Made by a program: the position numbers and the translations under genes | Part shown: in pieces, positions 26,906 through 36,506 of the stretch | Position numbering within the stretch: position 1 is the first letter of the stretch | How the letters are laid out: each line of letters begins with the position of its first letter | DNA from: Martinezella rhizogenes | GTDB taxonomy: Bacteria; Pseudomonadota; Alphaproteobacteria; Rhizobiales; Rhizobiaceae | Assembly: GCF_027460065.1 (NCBI RefSeq) | Contig: NZ_JAPYZZ010000003.1 | Location: 124,001-188,000, forward strand | Length of the DNA stretch: 64,000 nt | Direction of reading: 5' to 3' | The notes under the pieces: generated by a model | Database searches by the model: none | What the model was told of the DNA's origin: nothing | Seen by the model: only the letters and a program-made list of their open reading frames with translations

Positions 26906-27545
26906 GAAGCCTCCTTTCCAGCCAACGCGACAGCTGGGACAACGGGTAGCAGACGATGAAATAAAGCACGGCCACCGCGACGAAGACGCGGAACGGCTGG
27001 AACGTGGCATTGTTGATGAGCTGCCCCGCTCTTGCCAGTTCGACGAAACCGATGATCGATGCGATGGACGTATTCTTGACGACCTGAACGGCAAAACCGA
27101 CGGTCGGTGGCAGGGAAATGCGGATCGCCTGCGGCAGGATGACGTAGCGATATTGCTGGGCGCGGGTCAGCGCCAGCGATTCCGATGCTTCCCATTGCTG
27201 CTTCGGCACCGCCTGGATGCAGCCGCGCCAGATTTCGGCGAGATAACCTGACGTATAGATGGTCATCGAAGCGCCGGCAGCGATCAGCGGCGGCAGTTCC
27301 AGCCCGGCAAGGCTGAGCCCATAATAGGACAGGAACAGGATCATCAGCACCGGAATGCCCTGAATGACCTGGATATAGGTGCCGGCGGCGATGCGCAGCA
27401 GCTTGTTATCCGAGGTACGGGCCAGTGCGATGAAAAAGCCGACGATGCCGCCGCCAATAAGCGCAATGATCGTCAGAAGCACGGTCCATTGCAGGGCGGT
27501 AATGAGGAAGCCGAACTCGTTCCAGCCGAAAGTTCTAAGGGTCAT
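26886..27545 (-). CDS. Amino-acid-type ABC transporter permease 1
   Basis: 219 aa, HisMQ/GlnP family. The EAA loop (EASESLALTRAQQYRYVILPQAIRI) is clear, with about five transmembrane segments. GGAGG is 7 bases before ATG 27545; the start overlaps the preceding permease stop by 4 bases (ATGA). Confidence 0.92.
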   Translation of the reverse strand: MTLRTFGWNEFGFLITALQWTVLLTIIALIGGGIVGFFIALARTSDNKLLRIAAGTYIQVIQGIPVLMILFLSYYGLSLAGLELPPLIAAGASMTIYTSGYLAEIWRGCIQAVPKQQWEASESLALTRAQQYRYVILPQAIRISLPPTVGFAVQVVKNTSIASIIGFVELARAGQLINNATFQPFRVFVAVAVLYFIVCYPLSQLSRWLERRLHAGSNR

Positions 27546-28246
27546 GACTGCACCTCCGGCAAAGCGGTCATCGTCTTGCGGGCCACACGGCGGCCAAACA
27601 GCCACATGCCGATAAGGGCAAGGATGAGCCGCAGGCTGAGCGCCAGCGCCAGATAGATGAGCGTGACGACGATATAGACCTCGAAGGAGCGATAGGTCTG
27701 CGATTCCACGAAGGCTGCGGCGGCCGCAAGCTCATGGGTGGAAATGGCCGAACATATGCTCGATGCCAGCATCATCAGCACGAACTGGCTGCACAGCGAC
27801 GGATAGACCTTGGCGATAGCCGGCACCATGATGACGTGGCGATATATCTGGTATTTCGTGAAGCCCAGCGCCTCGCCAGCCTCGATCTGCGACTTGTGCA
27901 CCGCCTCGATGCCGGCGCGGATGATTTCCGTCGAATAGGCCGCGAGATTAATCGTCATGCCGATCAGCGCCGCGGTATCTGCCCCGACGCGAAAGCCGAG
28001 GCCCGGAAGGCCGAAATAGACGATGAAAAGCTGCACCAGAAACGGCGTGTTGCGGATAACCTCCACATAACCGTCCACAATGATGCGGACGATGCCGCCC
28101 TTGATGGAGCGCAGCGAGGCCAGAAGAATGCCGAAAGCGCAGCCGAGCACGATGGACAGGACCGACAGCTTGATCGTCAGCCATATGCCGTTCAGAATCT
28201 CATTCTGATATTGGGCGAGCGCGCCGAATTGAAAAGTATAGGACAT
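27542..28246 (-). CDS. Amino-acid-type ABC transporter permease 2
   Basis: 234 aa, HisMQ family, with EAGEALGFTKYQIYRHVIMVPA as the ATPase-contact loop and the family sequence VEVIRNTPFLVQLFIVYFG. It forms the heterodimeric channel with the next gene. It lies 68 bp after the binding-protein gene. Confidence 0.92.
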   Translation of the reverse strand: MSYTFQFGALAQYQNEILNGIWLTIKLSVLSIVLGCAFGILLASLRSIKGGIVRIIVDGYVEVIRNTPFLVQLFIVYFGLPGLGFRVGADTAALIGMTINLAAYSTEIIRAGIEAVHKSQIEAGEALGFTKYQIYRHVIMVPAIAKVYPSLCSQFVLMMLASSICSAISTHELAAAAAFVESQTYRSFEVYIVVTLIYLALALSLRLILALIGMWLFGRRVARKTMTALPEVQS

Positions 28247-28314
28247 GCGTCACTCCGTTGACATTTCCCGGTCCGCCGGAAATTTTTCTCCGGCGGACGC
28301 GTTGAAAGGCTCAA

Positions 28315-29118
28315 TCAGAAGCTAGGCAATTGCGGCAGCGGACGACCGGTCCACTTCACCGAGATACGGTCGAGATCGCCCGACATCTTCATGAGGTAGA
28401 TGGAGGTGTTCAGCCACTGGCGCAGCTCGAAATCCTCAAGCTTTGTCGCCATGGAATTGCCCTGCTGGAAGAAGGTGAAACCAACCTGCAGACCGGCTTC
28501 CGGGCGCTGCTTGATGATCGCTTCGCCAACCGTGGACGGCAGGGCGACAGCATCGACCTGGCCGGCAAGCAGTGCCTGGGCGCTGGTGGAATCGTCTTCG
28601 TAAACGACGATTTCGAGACCTTCGACATTGGCTTTGCGCAGCGCAGTTTCCTGCGAGGAGCCGCGATTGACCGAAACGCGCTTGCCCTTGAGGCTGTCGA
28701 GATTTTCGAACTTCTGGTCCTTGCCCGAGATGATGTCCATGTTGAAGGCGCTGTAAGGCTGCGTGAACATGACGGTCTTGGCGCGCTCGCCGGTCGGCGC
28801 CAGCGTCGCGACAAGGAAATCGACCTTGCCGGTCTGAAGTGCGGGGATGCGCGCCGGCGGCGTCAGCGGCACCAGCTCAACCGGCAGCGACAGGTAAGAA
28901 CCGATGAGGTTGGCGACATCCACGTCATAACCAGACGGATTGCCCTTCTCGTCCACCATGCCCATCGGCGGAGCGCCGGTCAGAACGCCGATCTTGACCT
29001 TGCCGCGCGCTGTGATCTCGCTGAGCGAGACAGCATGGGCGGATGTGCTGGCGGCAAGCGTTGCTGCGGCAACACCGACGGCAACGGTCATGTTCTTCAG
29101 AAATCTGGATATGTTCAT
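28315..29118 (-). CDS. Amino-acid-type ABC substrate-binding protein (family 3)
   Basis: 267 aa with signal peptide (MNISRFLKNMTVAVGVAAAT, cleavage near AHA). Family 3 features: GKVKIGVLTGAPPMGMVDEKGNPSGYDVDVA at the mature N-terminus and TGAPPMGM in the ligand pocket. The ligand is probably an amino acid or an amino-acid-like acid. GGAGGAG precedes ATG 29118. The upstream region carries a LacI-type operator-like site at 29182-29199. Confidence 0.92.
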   Translation of the reverse strand: MNISRFLKNMTVAVGVAAATLAASTSAHAVSLSEITARGKVKIGVLTGAPPMGMVDEKGNPSGYDVDVANLIGSYLSLPVELVPLTPPARIPALQTGKVDFLVATLAPTGERAKTVMFTQPYSAFNMDIISGKDQKFENLDSLKGKRVSVNRGSSQETALRKANVEGLEIVVYEDDSTSAQALLAGQVDAVALPSTVGEAIIKQRPEAGLQVGFTFFQQGNSMATKLEDFELRQWLNTSIYLMKMSGDLDRISVKWTGRPLPQLPSF

Positions 29119-29181
29119 GGTTTCTCCTCCAACCTTTAAGTGGCTGCCCAAAGCGGAACAGCGATCTTGCGCAAAGCGAAA

Positions 29182-29199
29182 AATGTTCTCGATAACATT
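29182..29199. promoter_or_regulatory. LacI-type operator-like palindrome, copy 1
   Basis: AATGTTCTCGATAACATT is an 18-bp near-perfect palindrome (8 of 9 pairs) with the central CG typical of LacI-family operators. It lies 64 bp before the binding-protein start. Its complement shares ATGTTATCG and CATT with the site at 29345-29360. The rest of 29119-29413 shows no gene. Confidence 0.6.
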
Positions 29200-29344
29200 T
29201 CACCGCGATTGACAAAAAACTCCTCCCAAGAAACCGCGAAAGCTCAAAACCATGTGAATTTTCCTTAAAATTCAACAATTTCGGCTGGTTATCGATTTTC
29301 CTCTGGTCGACACCGTTTCACGTTCTTGGCAGGATCAATAATGC

Positions 29345-29360
29345 ATGTTATCGGTATCAT
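29345..29360. promoter_or_regulatory. LacI-type operator-like palindrome, copy 2
   Basis: ATGTTATCGGTATCAT is a palindrome with central CG (6 of 8 pairs) and matches 14 of 18 positions of the complement of the 29182-29199 site. It lies about 54 bp before the small + gene at 29414, so it can control that promoter. Confidence 0.55.
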
Positions 29361-29413
29361 TGCAAGTCCGATCTACAGAACTGTTGCATCGGACATTCAT
29401 TCGGGAGGAAACC

Positions 29414-29734
29414 ATGTATACACGTTCGGCAATTTTCGAAGGCAGGATTCACCCCGGCCGGGAGGAGGAGTTTTTCCGCATCGTCGAGGAAAAATTGCTG
29501 CCGGTCTGGAAACGCATGCCGAATGCGCAGGCCGTGCGGGTGATGCGCACCGAGCGCACCGATCCGGACGCAGCCTCGATCATCATGGTGCAGGAAATCG
29601 ACTATCCTTCGATGGAAGCGGTGGAGGAAGCGCTGGTCTCGCCGGTCCGGCTGGAAGGCCGGGTACTGACGGATGAGATGATGAGCATGTGCGACGGACG
29701 GTTTTACCATCTGGTCTATAGCCGCGTCGCATAA
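29414..29734 (+). CDS. Small protein with dimeric alpha+beta-barrel-like sequence
   Basis: 106 aa, not firmly recognised. The pattern (RSAIFEGRIHPGREEEFFRIVEEKLLPVWKRMPNAQAVRVMRTE, then MVQEIDYPSMEAVEEALVSPVR) resembles small ferredoxin-fold proteins of the EthD/antibiotic monooxygenase/stress-responsive barrel group. GGGAGG is 6 bases before the ATG, so it is very probably expressed. It faces the amino-acid-type importer operon across an operator-rich gap and is followed by the LacI regulator, so it may act on the same substrate. Confidence 0.75.
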   Translation: MYTRSAIFEGRIHPGREEEFFRIVEEKLLPVWKRMPNAQAVRVMRTERTDPDAASIIMVQEIDYPSMEAVEEALVSPVRLEGRVLTDEMMSMCDGRFYHLVYSRVA

Positions 29735-29837
29735 ATCCGGTGCACGCCGCATTGATATCAAATCATACGGCGTGCTTTCCCCTGATATCTTCGTGTATGT
29801 CTTGTCCTGAAACGGTTCGAATTTAGGGAGACATGCT

Positions 29838-30914
29838 TTGGTGGAGCGCACGCCCTTGGCCGCAGCGTTAGTCACGTCAAAAAAAGCAACCATGAGCGAC
29901 GTCTCGAAACTCGCGGGCGTCTCCAAGATGACCGTTTCGCGGGTGCTGGCCGATCCTGCCCTGGTGTCGGAAGAGACACGCCAGAAGGTGATGAAGGCCA
30001 TCGAGAAGCTTGGCTATGTGCCGGATCGAATCGCCGGTTCGCTCTCTTCCCGGCGCACCAATTTCATCACCGCCATCCTGCCGACGCTCACCAACTCCAA
30101 CTTCGCCGACAGCGCGCAGGGGCTGGCCAAGGCGCTGCGCGCCGCCGATTATCAATTGCTGATCGGTTATACGATGTATGACCTGCAGGAAGAGGAGCGC
30201 GTCATCCGCACCATGATGGAGCGCCGTCCCGATGCCATCGTCGTCGCCGGCACGGTGCATACCAAGATCGCGAGCGAAGTTCTGATGCGCGCCGGCATTC
30301 CGATCGTGGAGATCTGGGACGTTCCGGAACACCCGATCGACCATGCGGTTGGCTTTTCCAACTACGAGGTGGGAAGAAACGCTGCCAAATACCTGATATC
30401 TCTTGGTTTAAAGCGTATAGGCGCACTCGGCTCCCGGGCTGACGGCGCTGTGAATGATTGGCGCGGCGAAAGCCGCCTTGTCGGGTTTGCAGCAGCGTTG
30501 CGCGAAGCCGGCATTTCCGACGATCTCATCATCCGCGAAGGCAGTGCGCCAGTCTCCTATGACCACGGGGCAAAGACGCTCGGCTCCCTGCTCGCGAAGG
30601 CGCCCGATGTCGAAGGCATTTTCGCCGTCTCCGATATTTCCGCCGTCGGCGCACTGATGGAATGTCACCGCCGCGGCATTGCCGTGCCCGACCAGATTTC
30701 CATCCTCGGTTTCGGCGATTTCGATATCAGCCGGCAATGTTACCCGGCGATTTCAACGATCCGCGTCGATGCCCAGATGATCGGCCGCAAGGCTGGCGAA
30801 TTGCTGCTTTCGATATTGGAGCCGGAGAAGGGTGCCGCTGTTCCCGAAGGCGCGCGGGTGGATGTCGGGTTCGAACTGATCGTGCGGGAGACGACGAAGC
30901 GGTTGAGCGTCTAA
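29838..30914 (+). CDS. LacI-family transcriptional regulator (GntR/gluconate-type)
   Basis: 358 aa. LacI headpiece at about 18-70 (MSDVSKLAGVSKMTVSRVLAD, hinge helix IAGSLSSRRTN) and a periplasmic-binding-like effector domain. The start codon is a TTG at 29838 (or GTG at 29841) behind AGGGAG; the ATG at 29833 is out of frame. It probably represses the divergent importer operon and the small 29414 gene through the two matching palindromes. The inducer is not known. Confidence 0.88.
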   Translation: MVERTPLAAALVTSKKATMSDVSKLAGVSKMTVSRVLADPALVSEETRQKVMKAIEKLGYVPDRIAGSLSSRRTNFITAILPTLTNSNFADSAQGLAKALRAADYQLLIGYTMYDLQEEERVIRTMMERRPDAIVVAGTVHTKIASEVLMRAGIPIVEIWDVPEHPIDHAVGFSNYEVGRNAAKYLISLGLKRIGALGSRADGAVNDWRGESRLVGFAAALREAGISDDLIIREGSAPVSYDHGAKTLGSLLAKAPDVEGIFAVSDISAVGALMECHRRGIAVPDQISILGFGDFDISRQCYPAISTIRVDAQMIGRKAGELLLSILEPEKGAAVPEGARVDVGFELIVRETTKRLSV

Positions 30915-30940
30915 CCCTATTTGAGGGAGCGGGAGCCGCT

Positions 30941-31079
30941 TGTTTCTTCTCCCCGCCGGGGAGAAGTCCGCGGCAGCGGGATGAGGGGGCGAACTCTCCG
31001 AAATCCGGCAAGGTTACCCCCTCATCCGACCCTTCGGGCCACCTTCTCCCCCTCGGGGAGAAGAAATATGCGGCACCGC
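30941..31079. repeat. Rhizobial RIME-like dispersed repeat, copy 1
   Basis: About 140 bp made of nested palindromes: CTTCTCCCCGCCGGGGAGAAG, then GATGAGGGGG pairing with CCCCCTCATC, and a distal CTTCTCCCC...GGGGAGAAG. It is nearly the same as the element at 41473-41611; the two differ mainly in the central 30 bases. This is the mosaic palindromic element common in intergenic regions of Rhizobiaceae. It lies between the convergent ends of the LacI gene and the proline-racemase-family gene. Confidence 0.8.
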
Positions 31080-31122
31080 TGTGGCATATCTCAACATTCC
31101 AACTGAGTGACCCGTAAAGCAT

Positions 31123-32151
31123 CTACCGAGCACCCCAGGTATCCGTCAGCCGATACCCCTGCGGCCATGGATCGGACGGATCAAGCATATGCTGGTGGAT
31201 ACCCGTGATCCAGCCGCGACCGGAGATTTCCGGCAGGATGGCCGGACGGTCGCCAACCGTTGTGGTTCCGAGAATGCGGCCGGTGAAGGTCGAGCCGATC
31301 AGCGACACCGCCGTTAGCGTTTCGCCTTCCTTCATTTCGCCGCGTGCATGCAGCACGGCCATACGGGCTGAAAGCGCCGTGCCGGTCGGCGAGCGGTCCA
31401 CCTTGCCCGGCTGAATGGCGACGGCCGCCCCTGCCCTGAGGCCTTCGGCCGTGCGCTCCACCTTGCCGGCAAACAGGCAGAAGGAAAAATGCCGCCAGTC
31501 GGGGTTTTCGGGATGGTCGAAACCCAAAGCCTTGTTGGCGGCATTGGTGATGCACACGCCGAGGCGGGCGATCTCATGCGCCTCTTCCGGCTTCAGTCTG
31601 AAACCCATCGCTTCGGCATCAACGATGACGAAGCTGTCGCCGCCATAAGCGGTGTCCACCTTCAGCGTACCGAGGCCTTCGACCTCGAGTTCGACGTCAA
31701 GCTCTGCAGCAAAGCTCGGCAGGTTCTGCACGAAAATGCGCTCGGCCTTGCCGTTACGGCATTCGGCGCGCACTTTCACCAGTCCGCCGGGAGCTTCCAG
31801 CAGCATATGGGTTTCCGGCTCCTGCATCGGCACGATGCCGCCATCCAGCAGCACCGTAGACACGCAGATGGAATTGGAGCCGGACATGGGCGGCGTATCT
31901 TCCGGCTCCATGATGATGAAGGCGGCATCCGCGTCAGGATGTTTCGGGGGCACCAGCAGATTGACGTGGCGGAACACGCCGCCGCGCGGCTCATTGAGCA
32001 CGAAATTGCGCAGCGTCTCATCGCGGGCGATGAAGCGGCTCTGTTCCCAGATCGTCTCCCCCGGCGGCGGCTTCACCCCGCCGACGATCACATCCCCCAC
32101 TTCGCCTTCCGCATGGGCGGAAATGACATGAACGGTCTTGATACTGCGCAT
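31123..32151 (-). CDS. Proline racemase-family protein with Ser/Thr at both catalytic Cys positions
   Basis: 342 aa, diaminopimelate-epimerase-like two-lobed fold of the proline racemase superfamily. The first catalytic motif, normally MCGHG, reads MSGSNSIC (Ser90), and the second, normally DRSPCGTG, reads DRSPTGTA (Thr256). Racemases and 4-hydroxyproline epimerases need both Cys; trans-3-hydroxy-L-proline dehydratases have Cys and Thr. This pair suggests a dehydratase-like or different reaction on hydroxyproline. AGGAGA precedes ATG 32151. It follows aconitase X by 10 bp and shares its operon. Confidence 0.85.
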   Translation of the reverse strand: MRSIKTVHVISAHAEGEVGDVIVGGVKPPPGETIWEQSRFIARDETLRNFVLNEPRGGVFRHVNLLVPPKHPDADAAFIIMEPEDTPPMSGSNSICVSTVLLDGGIVPMQEPETHMLLEAPGGLVKVRAECRNGKAERIFVQNLPSFAAELDVELEVEGLGTLKVDTAYGGDSFVIVDAEAMGFRLKPEEAHEIARLGVCITNAANKALGFDHPENPDWRHFSFCLFAGKVERTAEGLRAGAAVAIQPGKVDRSPTGTALSARMAVLHARGEMKEGETLTAVSLIGSTFTGRILGTTTVGDRPAILPEISGRGWITGIHQHMLDPSDPWPQGYRLTDTWGAR

Positions 32152-32161
32152 TCAGTTCTCC

Positions 32162-33871
32162 TCAGGAAAGCCAGACAGGAAGGCGGGAAACGGCACGGCC
32201 GGTCAGCGCGCTTTCGACGCAATCGGCAAGACTGCCGAAGCGCACCGCGCGGCCGCTGAGACCGGGGCCGTAATGGGCGTATTTGCCGGAGTTGGTCATC
32301 AGTGCGCGCGTCTTCGTCGGAAAGACCGGCTCGGAAATCGAACACCAGCAGAGATCCGGCAGCACCTGCACGCCGCCGTCCTTCAGGCTCTGCAGCGTGC
32401 CGTCCTGCATGGCCGCGTCGATGACCTGCTGACCGGCGGTGACGATGACGGCGACATCCGCATGGCGCTTGCGGCCATTAAACACGGCCGCCAGCGCCCG
32501 ACATTCCTCCAGCGAGGCATGCGGGCTACCGATAGCGACGAGCTGCACCTCTTCCGGCCCCTCGTTCAGAAGCGACCAGCCGGCGGCCATATCGGCGAGC
32601 GAAATGGTCACGGTCCCGGCGGTTTCGAGCGGCACAAGTTCCGCTTCCGGCGTCACGCCCTCGATATGCAGCATGGGCGAGGCAGAGGTGGTGCCGAAGG
32701 CGGCACACAGCGCTTTCAGATCATCCCGCGACGGTTTTGCGGACCCAAGGCCGCGCAACAGCGGAATACAATCCGGTGCGGCCTTGCCGGCGAGATACCC
32801 GACGAGCGGCCAGAAGGCGTCATCGATACCAGCTGGCAATGTCACATCGACAATGCGCTGCGGCCGGCGGTTTTCTTCGAGATACACCCCCGAAAGCGGC
32901 GCCCTGCCCGTCATCGCAATACAGAGATCGAGAAAATCCGGGTGCTTTGCGGTGCGGGCACCGAGCACCGTATTGGCGAAGATTACCGCATTCGATTCGG
33001 CCCAGCCGATCGATTCGCCGGCACCTGGAGCACTGTCGAGCAGGTAAGGCGAACAGGTGAAGGTGGGGCGACAGCCCATGCGCACATAGGCATCCGCCAG
33101 CCTTGCGGCCGGATCGCCGAAATCCTCCGGCACGCCCTGTGCGCGCCAATTGGCCTTGTCCACGGAAATGGCGTTCATGGTCGATGGAACCCGGACCTTG
33201 CCGCCCATGTCGGCCATTTTTTCCGCGAAGGTGAGGTTGGCGGGGCTGGCATAGATGCAGCCGTCGATATGGCTCTGGGTGACCTCAACAAGCGCGGAAG
33301 CCCCCTGCTGGGCGGCCATGGCGACGATGATGCGCATGGCCTGACGCACCGCGATGCCATCACGCCCCTCAAGCATCGCCCTGTCGTCGTCCGTGAGGTC
33401 GAGATGTGCCGTCGCCGGCGGGGCGATTGCAAGCGAGACGCCGTCGGCCTTGATGGTATTTTGGTCGATGCTAACATGGGCAGCTCGGGAAAAGCGGGCG
33501 AAAGTTTCGGTATCGAGGCGGATGACCGGCAGGGCCTTGTCGAACATTTCCGCAGCGACAAGCGCGCCGAGCGTCAGTACATCTTCGGCCTCGCAGAAAA
33601 CCAGTGCCGAAGGTGCGCGGCCGGTGAGGATGAGATCGAGCAGAACGCCCGAGCCGGTGCAGGAGCCGCGGCTGGTCGGCATGAACAGCACGCCGCCGGT
33701 GAGACAGATGCCGTGCAGCGGATGATGCACGTCGATCACCTTGCCAGTGGCGGGATCGACCCCGCCCCAGAAGCTCAGCGCCTCAGTGGTGGCGATGACC
33801 CTGCCTTCGGCGGCGCCGGCCAGAATGCTGCGCGCCTGAGGAGCAGCTGTTGTCGAAACGGAAGAAGACAT
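32162..33871 (-). CDS. Aconitase X (fused type), probable cis-3-hydroxy-L-proline dehydratase
   Basis: 569 aa. N-terminal swivel (small) domain at about 1-145 ([37 protein letters not shown]) is fused to the large aconitase-X domain with conserved Cys and the NGSGKY-like end ([16 protein letters not shown]). Characterised bacterial aconitase X enzymes of this fused type dehydrate cis-3-hydroxy-L-proline to 1-pyrroline-2-carboxylate. That activity suits the nearby imine reductase and hydroxyproline-type genes. The substrate assignment rests on family knowledge, not direct proof here. Confidence 0.88.
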   Translation of the reverse strand: MSSSVSTTAAPQARSILAGAAEGRVIATTEALSFWGGVDPATGKVIDVHHPLHGICLTGGVLFMPTSRGSCTGSGVLLDLILTGRAPSALVFCEAEDVLTLGALVAAEMFDKALPVIRLDTETFARFSRAAHVSIDQNTIKADGVSLAIAPPATAHLDLTDDDRAMLEGRDGIAVRQAMRIIVAMAAQQGASALVEVTQSHIDGCIYASPANLTFAEKMADMGGKVRVPSTMNAISVDKANWRAQGVPEDFGDPAARLADAYVRMGCRPTFTCSPYLLDSAPGAGESIGWAESNAVIFANTVLGARTAKHPDFLDLCIAMTGRAPLSGVYLEENRRPQRIVDVTLPAGIDDAFWPLVGYLAGKAAPDCIPLLRGLGSAKPSRDDLKALCAAFGTTSASPMLHIEGVTPEAELVPLETAGTVTISLADMAAGWSLLNEGPEEVQLVAIGSPHASLEECRALAAVFNGRKRHADVAVIVTAGQQVIDAAMQDGTLQSLKDGGVQVLPDLCWCSISEPVFPTKTRALMTNSGKYAHYGPGLSGRAVRFGSLADCVESALTGRAVSRLPVWLS

Positions 33872-33884
33872 TGAAAAATCCCCG

Positions 33885-35126
33885 TCAGAAACGTTGCGGC
33901 GAAAATGCCCGTGTATCGATGGCGGGCTTTTGCCCCGTCAGAAGATCGGCGACGATGCGGGCCGTGCCCGCCGATTGCGTCAGCCCCAGATGCCCGTGGC
34001 CGAAAGCATAGACCACCCGCGCCGTGTGCCGCGCTTGCCCAATGGCTGGCAGGCTGTCCGGCAGCGACGGGCGAAAGCCCATCCACTGCTTGCCGCCTTC
34101 AGTTTTCAGGCCCGGCAGAAACGTCTTCGCCTTGGTCAAAAGCGCCTCGGAACGGGCAAAGTTGGCCGGAAGCTCCAGCCCGCCGAGCTCCACCGCACCG
34201 CCAACGCGAATGCCGGAGGAAAGGCGGGTAACGACGAAACCATGGCCGCCGAAGGTGACCTGCGTGCGCAGATCGAAAGCACCTGAAGGCAGTGTGGTAT
34301 TATACCCCCGTTCCGTTTCCAGCGGAATTTTTTCACCAAGCGAACGGGCGATGCGGTGCGAGAAAGCCCCCGCCGCCAGCACCACCTTGCCGGCCTTGCG
34401 GGTGCGGCCATCATGGCTCACCACCTCGACGCCATCGTCCAGCGGTCGGAGCGAGGCGACATCGAGGCATTCGATGCGGCCACCAATGGTCCGGAAATGC
34501 TCGGCAAGTCTCAGGGTATAAAGCTTGGGATCGGCGATGGAATACCACCCCGGCGTAAACGTGCCGCAGGTAAAACGCGGCGCGATGCCGGGCTGTATCT
34601 CGGCCATCTGATCGGCATTGAGATGCCGGAACTCGATGCCATGGCGTTCGCGCGCTTTCCAGCCGGCCAGCGAACCTTCGAATTCCGCTTCGCTTTCATA
34701 GACCTGGAGGTTGCCCTCCTTGCGCAGCATGGCAATGGTGTCCGTTTTTCTGAGGAACGGCTCAAGCTCGGCCCTGGAAAGATCCATCAGCGCTGTCTGG
34801 GCGGCGGTGGAGTGCTCAACCTTCGATGCCGCGCAGGCCCGCCAGAAGCGGAACATCCACGGCGCGATCTTCAGCGCATAGGCCGGCGGCACGCTGAGCG
34901 GTCCGAGCGGATCGAGAAGCCACTTCGGCGCTTTCCAGAGAATGCCCGGCGATGCCAGCGGCAATATATCGGTGAAGGCGAAAGCGCCGGCATTGCCGGC
35001 CGAAGCGCCCGCCGCCGGTCCCTCGCGGTCGATGACCGTGACCGAGAGGCCACGGCCCTGCGCGGCAATTGCCGCCGAGAGGCCGACAACGCCGGCCCCT
35101 ATGACAATGACATCATTCGCAGGCAT
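33885..35126 (-). CDS. FAD-dependent D-amino-acid dehydrogenase (DadA-like), possible D-hydroxyproline dehydrogenase
   Basis: 413 aa. N-terminal dinucleotide motif [17 protein letters not shown] at about 5-21, DAO fold, and the FAD-contact C-terminal run ([17 protein letters not shown] and [15 protein letters not shown]). DadA-like proteins oxidise D-amino acids with electrons passed to the quinone pool; homologues in hydroxyproline clusters oxidise cis-4-hydroxy-D-proline to pyrroline-4-hydroxy-2-carboxylate. Its start overlaps the ATPase stop (TAATG). Confidence 0.85.
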   Translation of the reverse strand: MPANDVIVIGAGVVGLSAAIAAQGRGLSVTVIDREGPAAGASAGNAGAFAFTDILPLASPGILWKAPKWLLDPLGPLSVPPAYALKIAPWMFRFWRACAASKVEHSTAAQTALMDLSRAELEPFLRKTDTIAMLRKEGNLQVYESEAEFEGSLAGWKARERHGIEFRHLNADQMAEIQPGIAPRFTCGTFTPGWYSIADPKLYTLRLAEHFRTIGGRIECLDVASLRPLDDGVEVVSHDGRTRKAGKVVLAAGAFSHRIARSLGEKIPLETERGYNTTLPSGAFDLRTQVTFGGHGFVVTRLSSGIRVGGAVELGGLELPANFARSEALLTKAKTFLPGLKTEGGKQWMGFRPSLPDSLPAIGQARHTARVVYAFGHGHLGLTQSAGTARIVADLLTGQKPAIDTRAFSPQRF

Positions 35127-35848
35127 TACCGCACGCTCGCCAGGAACTTCTGGGTTTCGGCGTGCTGCGGCGCGCCAAAGAGCTGGTCCGGCGTGCCGAT
35201 TTCCGCCATCACGCCCTGATGGAAGAAGGCGACGCGGTTCGAGACATCGCGCGCGAAGGCCATTTCGTGGGTGACGCAGATCATCGTCATGCCCTCATCG
35301 GCCAGCATCTTCAGCGTATCGAGCACTTCACCCACCAGCATAGGGTCGAGCGCTGAGGTCACTTCATCGAACAGCATATATTCTGGCGACATGGCAAGCG
35401 CGCGGGCAATCGCCATACGCTGCTGCTGGCCGCCCGACATGCGGTTCGGATAGACCTTCAGCTTTTCGGCCAGGCCCACATGGGTCAATTGCTTGACCGC
35501 AATTTCCTCGGCCTGCGCCTTGGAAATGCCAAGCACCTTGCGCGGCGCCAGCATGACGTTTTCCAGCACCGTCAGATGCGGGAAGGCGTTCCATTGCTGG
35601 AAGACGATGCCGACCTTGCGGCGCAGCTTGTTGAGGTCGGTCGATTTGGCGTGCACTTCCGTGCCGTCAATGACGATCTTGCCGCTGTCGATCGGCTCCA
35701 GACCATTGATACAGGTCAGCAACGTCGATTTTCCGGAGCCGGAACCGCCGATGATGGTGACGACCTCGCCCTTGTTGACGGTGAGGTTGATCCCTTTCAG
35801 AACCTCCAGCGGGCCGAAGGATTTGCGGACGTTTTCGATCTCAATCAT
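35126..35848 (-). CDS. Amino-acid-type ABC ATPase of the hydroxyproline locus
   Basis: 240 aa; Walker A GGSGSGKST, signature MSGGQQQRMAIARAL, Walker B MLFDEVTSALDP, and H-loop CVTHEMAFARDV. It lies in one operon with two permeases and a binding protein (37245-38051), so it probably powers uptake of hydroxyproline or a related amino acid. Its start overlaps the upstream permease by 8 bases. Confidence 0.93.
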   Translation of the reverse strand: MIEIENVRKSFGPLEVLKGINLTVNKGEVVTIIGGSGSGKSTLLTCINGLEPIDSGKIVIDGTEVHAKSTDLNKLRRKVGIVFQQWNAFPHLTVLENVMLAPRKVLGISKAQAEEIAVKQLTHVGLAEKLKVYPNRMSGGQQQRMAIARALAMSPEYMLFDEVTSALDPMLVGEVLDTLKMLADEGMTMICVTHEMAFARDVSNRVAFFHQGVMAEIGTPDQLFGAPQHAETQKFLASVR

Positions 35849-36494
35849 TGGGGGACCACCGTCTTTCGAGATACCCGCCGAAACGGGCGATGGGGAAGCT
35901 GATAAGGAAGTAGATGGCGCCGCAGATCATCAGGATGGTCAGCGGTTCCTGCAGGCGGGTGACGAGGATCTGCGAGGCGCGCAGAAGCTCGATGAGGCCG
36001 AGCCACAGCACCAGCGCCGAATCCTTCATGACGCCGAGCGTCAGTCCGATCCATGACGGCAGCGACACGCGGGTGGCAAGCGGCAGCACGATGTAGCGCA
36101 TGTCCTGCGACCACGTCATGCCGAGCGATCGGCAGGCGCGGCGGGTGTTCGACGGCACGGCATCGATGCCGCCGCGCACGATCTCGGTGCAATAGGCTGC
36201 CGTATAAAGCGACAGCACCACGCAGGAGGTGGTGAATGGCGGCCAGCCGAGCTTGGCGATCGACTGGAAAGCGTTGCCGAGAACCAGCTGGATGAGCAAC
36301 GGAACGGAACGGAAAATATCCAGCACGAAGGTCAGCGGCAGCGACCAATACGGGCCGAACTGGAAGCGGATGACACCGAAGATGATCCCCATGATGGTGC
36401 CTGCCGTGACGGCGACGGCGGTGACGGCAAGCGTCATGCCGGCACCCTTGGCCAGGAAGGCGAGATCACTCCAGGTGAGAGCGGTTTCAAACAT
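35841..36494 (-). CDS. Amino-acid-type ABC permease 1 of the hydroxyproline locus
   Basis: 217 aa HisMQ-type permease with the loop RACRSLGMTWSQDMRYIVLPLA and FRSVPLLIQLVLGN near helix 2. It overlaps the ATPase start and follows the second permease by 12 bp. Confidence 0.92.
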   Translation of the reverse strand: MFETALTWSDLAFLAKGAGMTLAVTAVAVTAGTIMGIIFGVIRFQFGPYWSLPLTFVLDIFRSVPLLIQLVLGNAFQSIAKLGWPPFTTSCVVLSLYTAAYCTEIVRGGIDAVPSNTRRACRSLGMTWSQDMRYIVLPLATRVSLPSWIGLTLGVMKDSALVLWLGLIELLRASQILVTRLQEPLTILMICGAIYFLISFPIARFGGYLERRWSPND

Positions 36495-36506
36495 GGCTCA
36501 CCTCTC

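Noticed and set aside
30941..31079. RIME-like repeat as a simple transcription terminator
   Set aside because: The same sequence recurs at 41473-41611 without T-runs and has a mosaic palindromic structure, so it is a dispersed repeat first; it may still influence mRNA ends.
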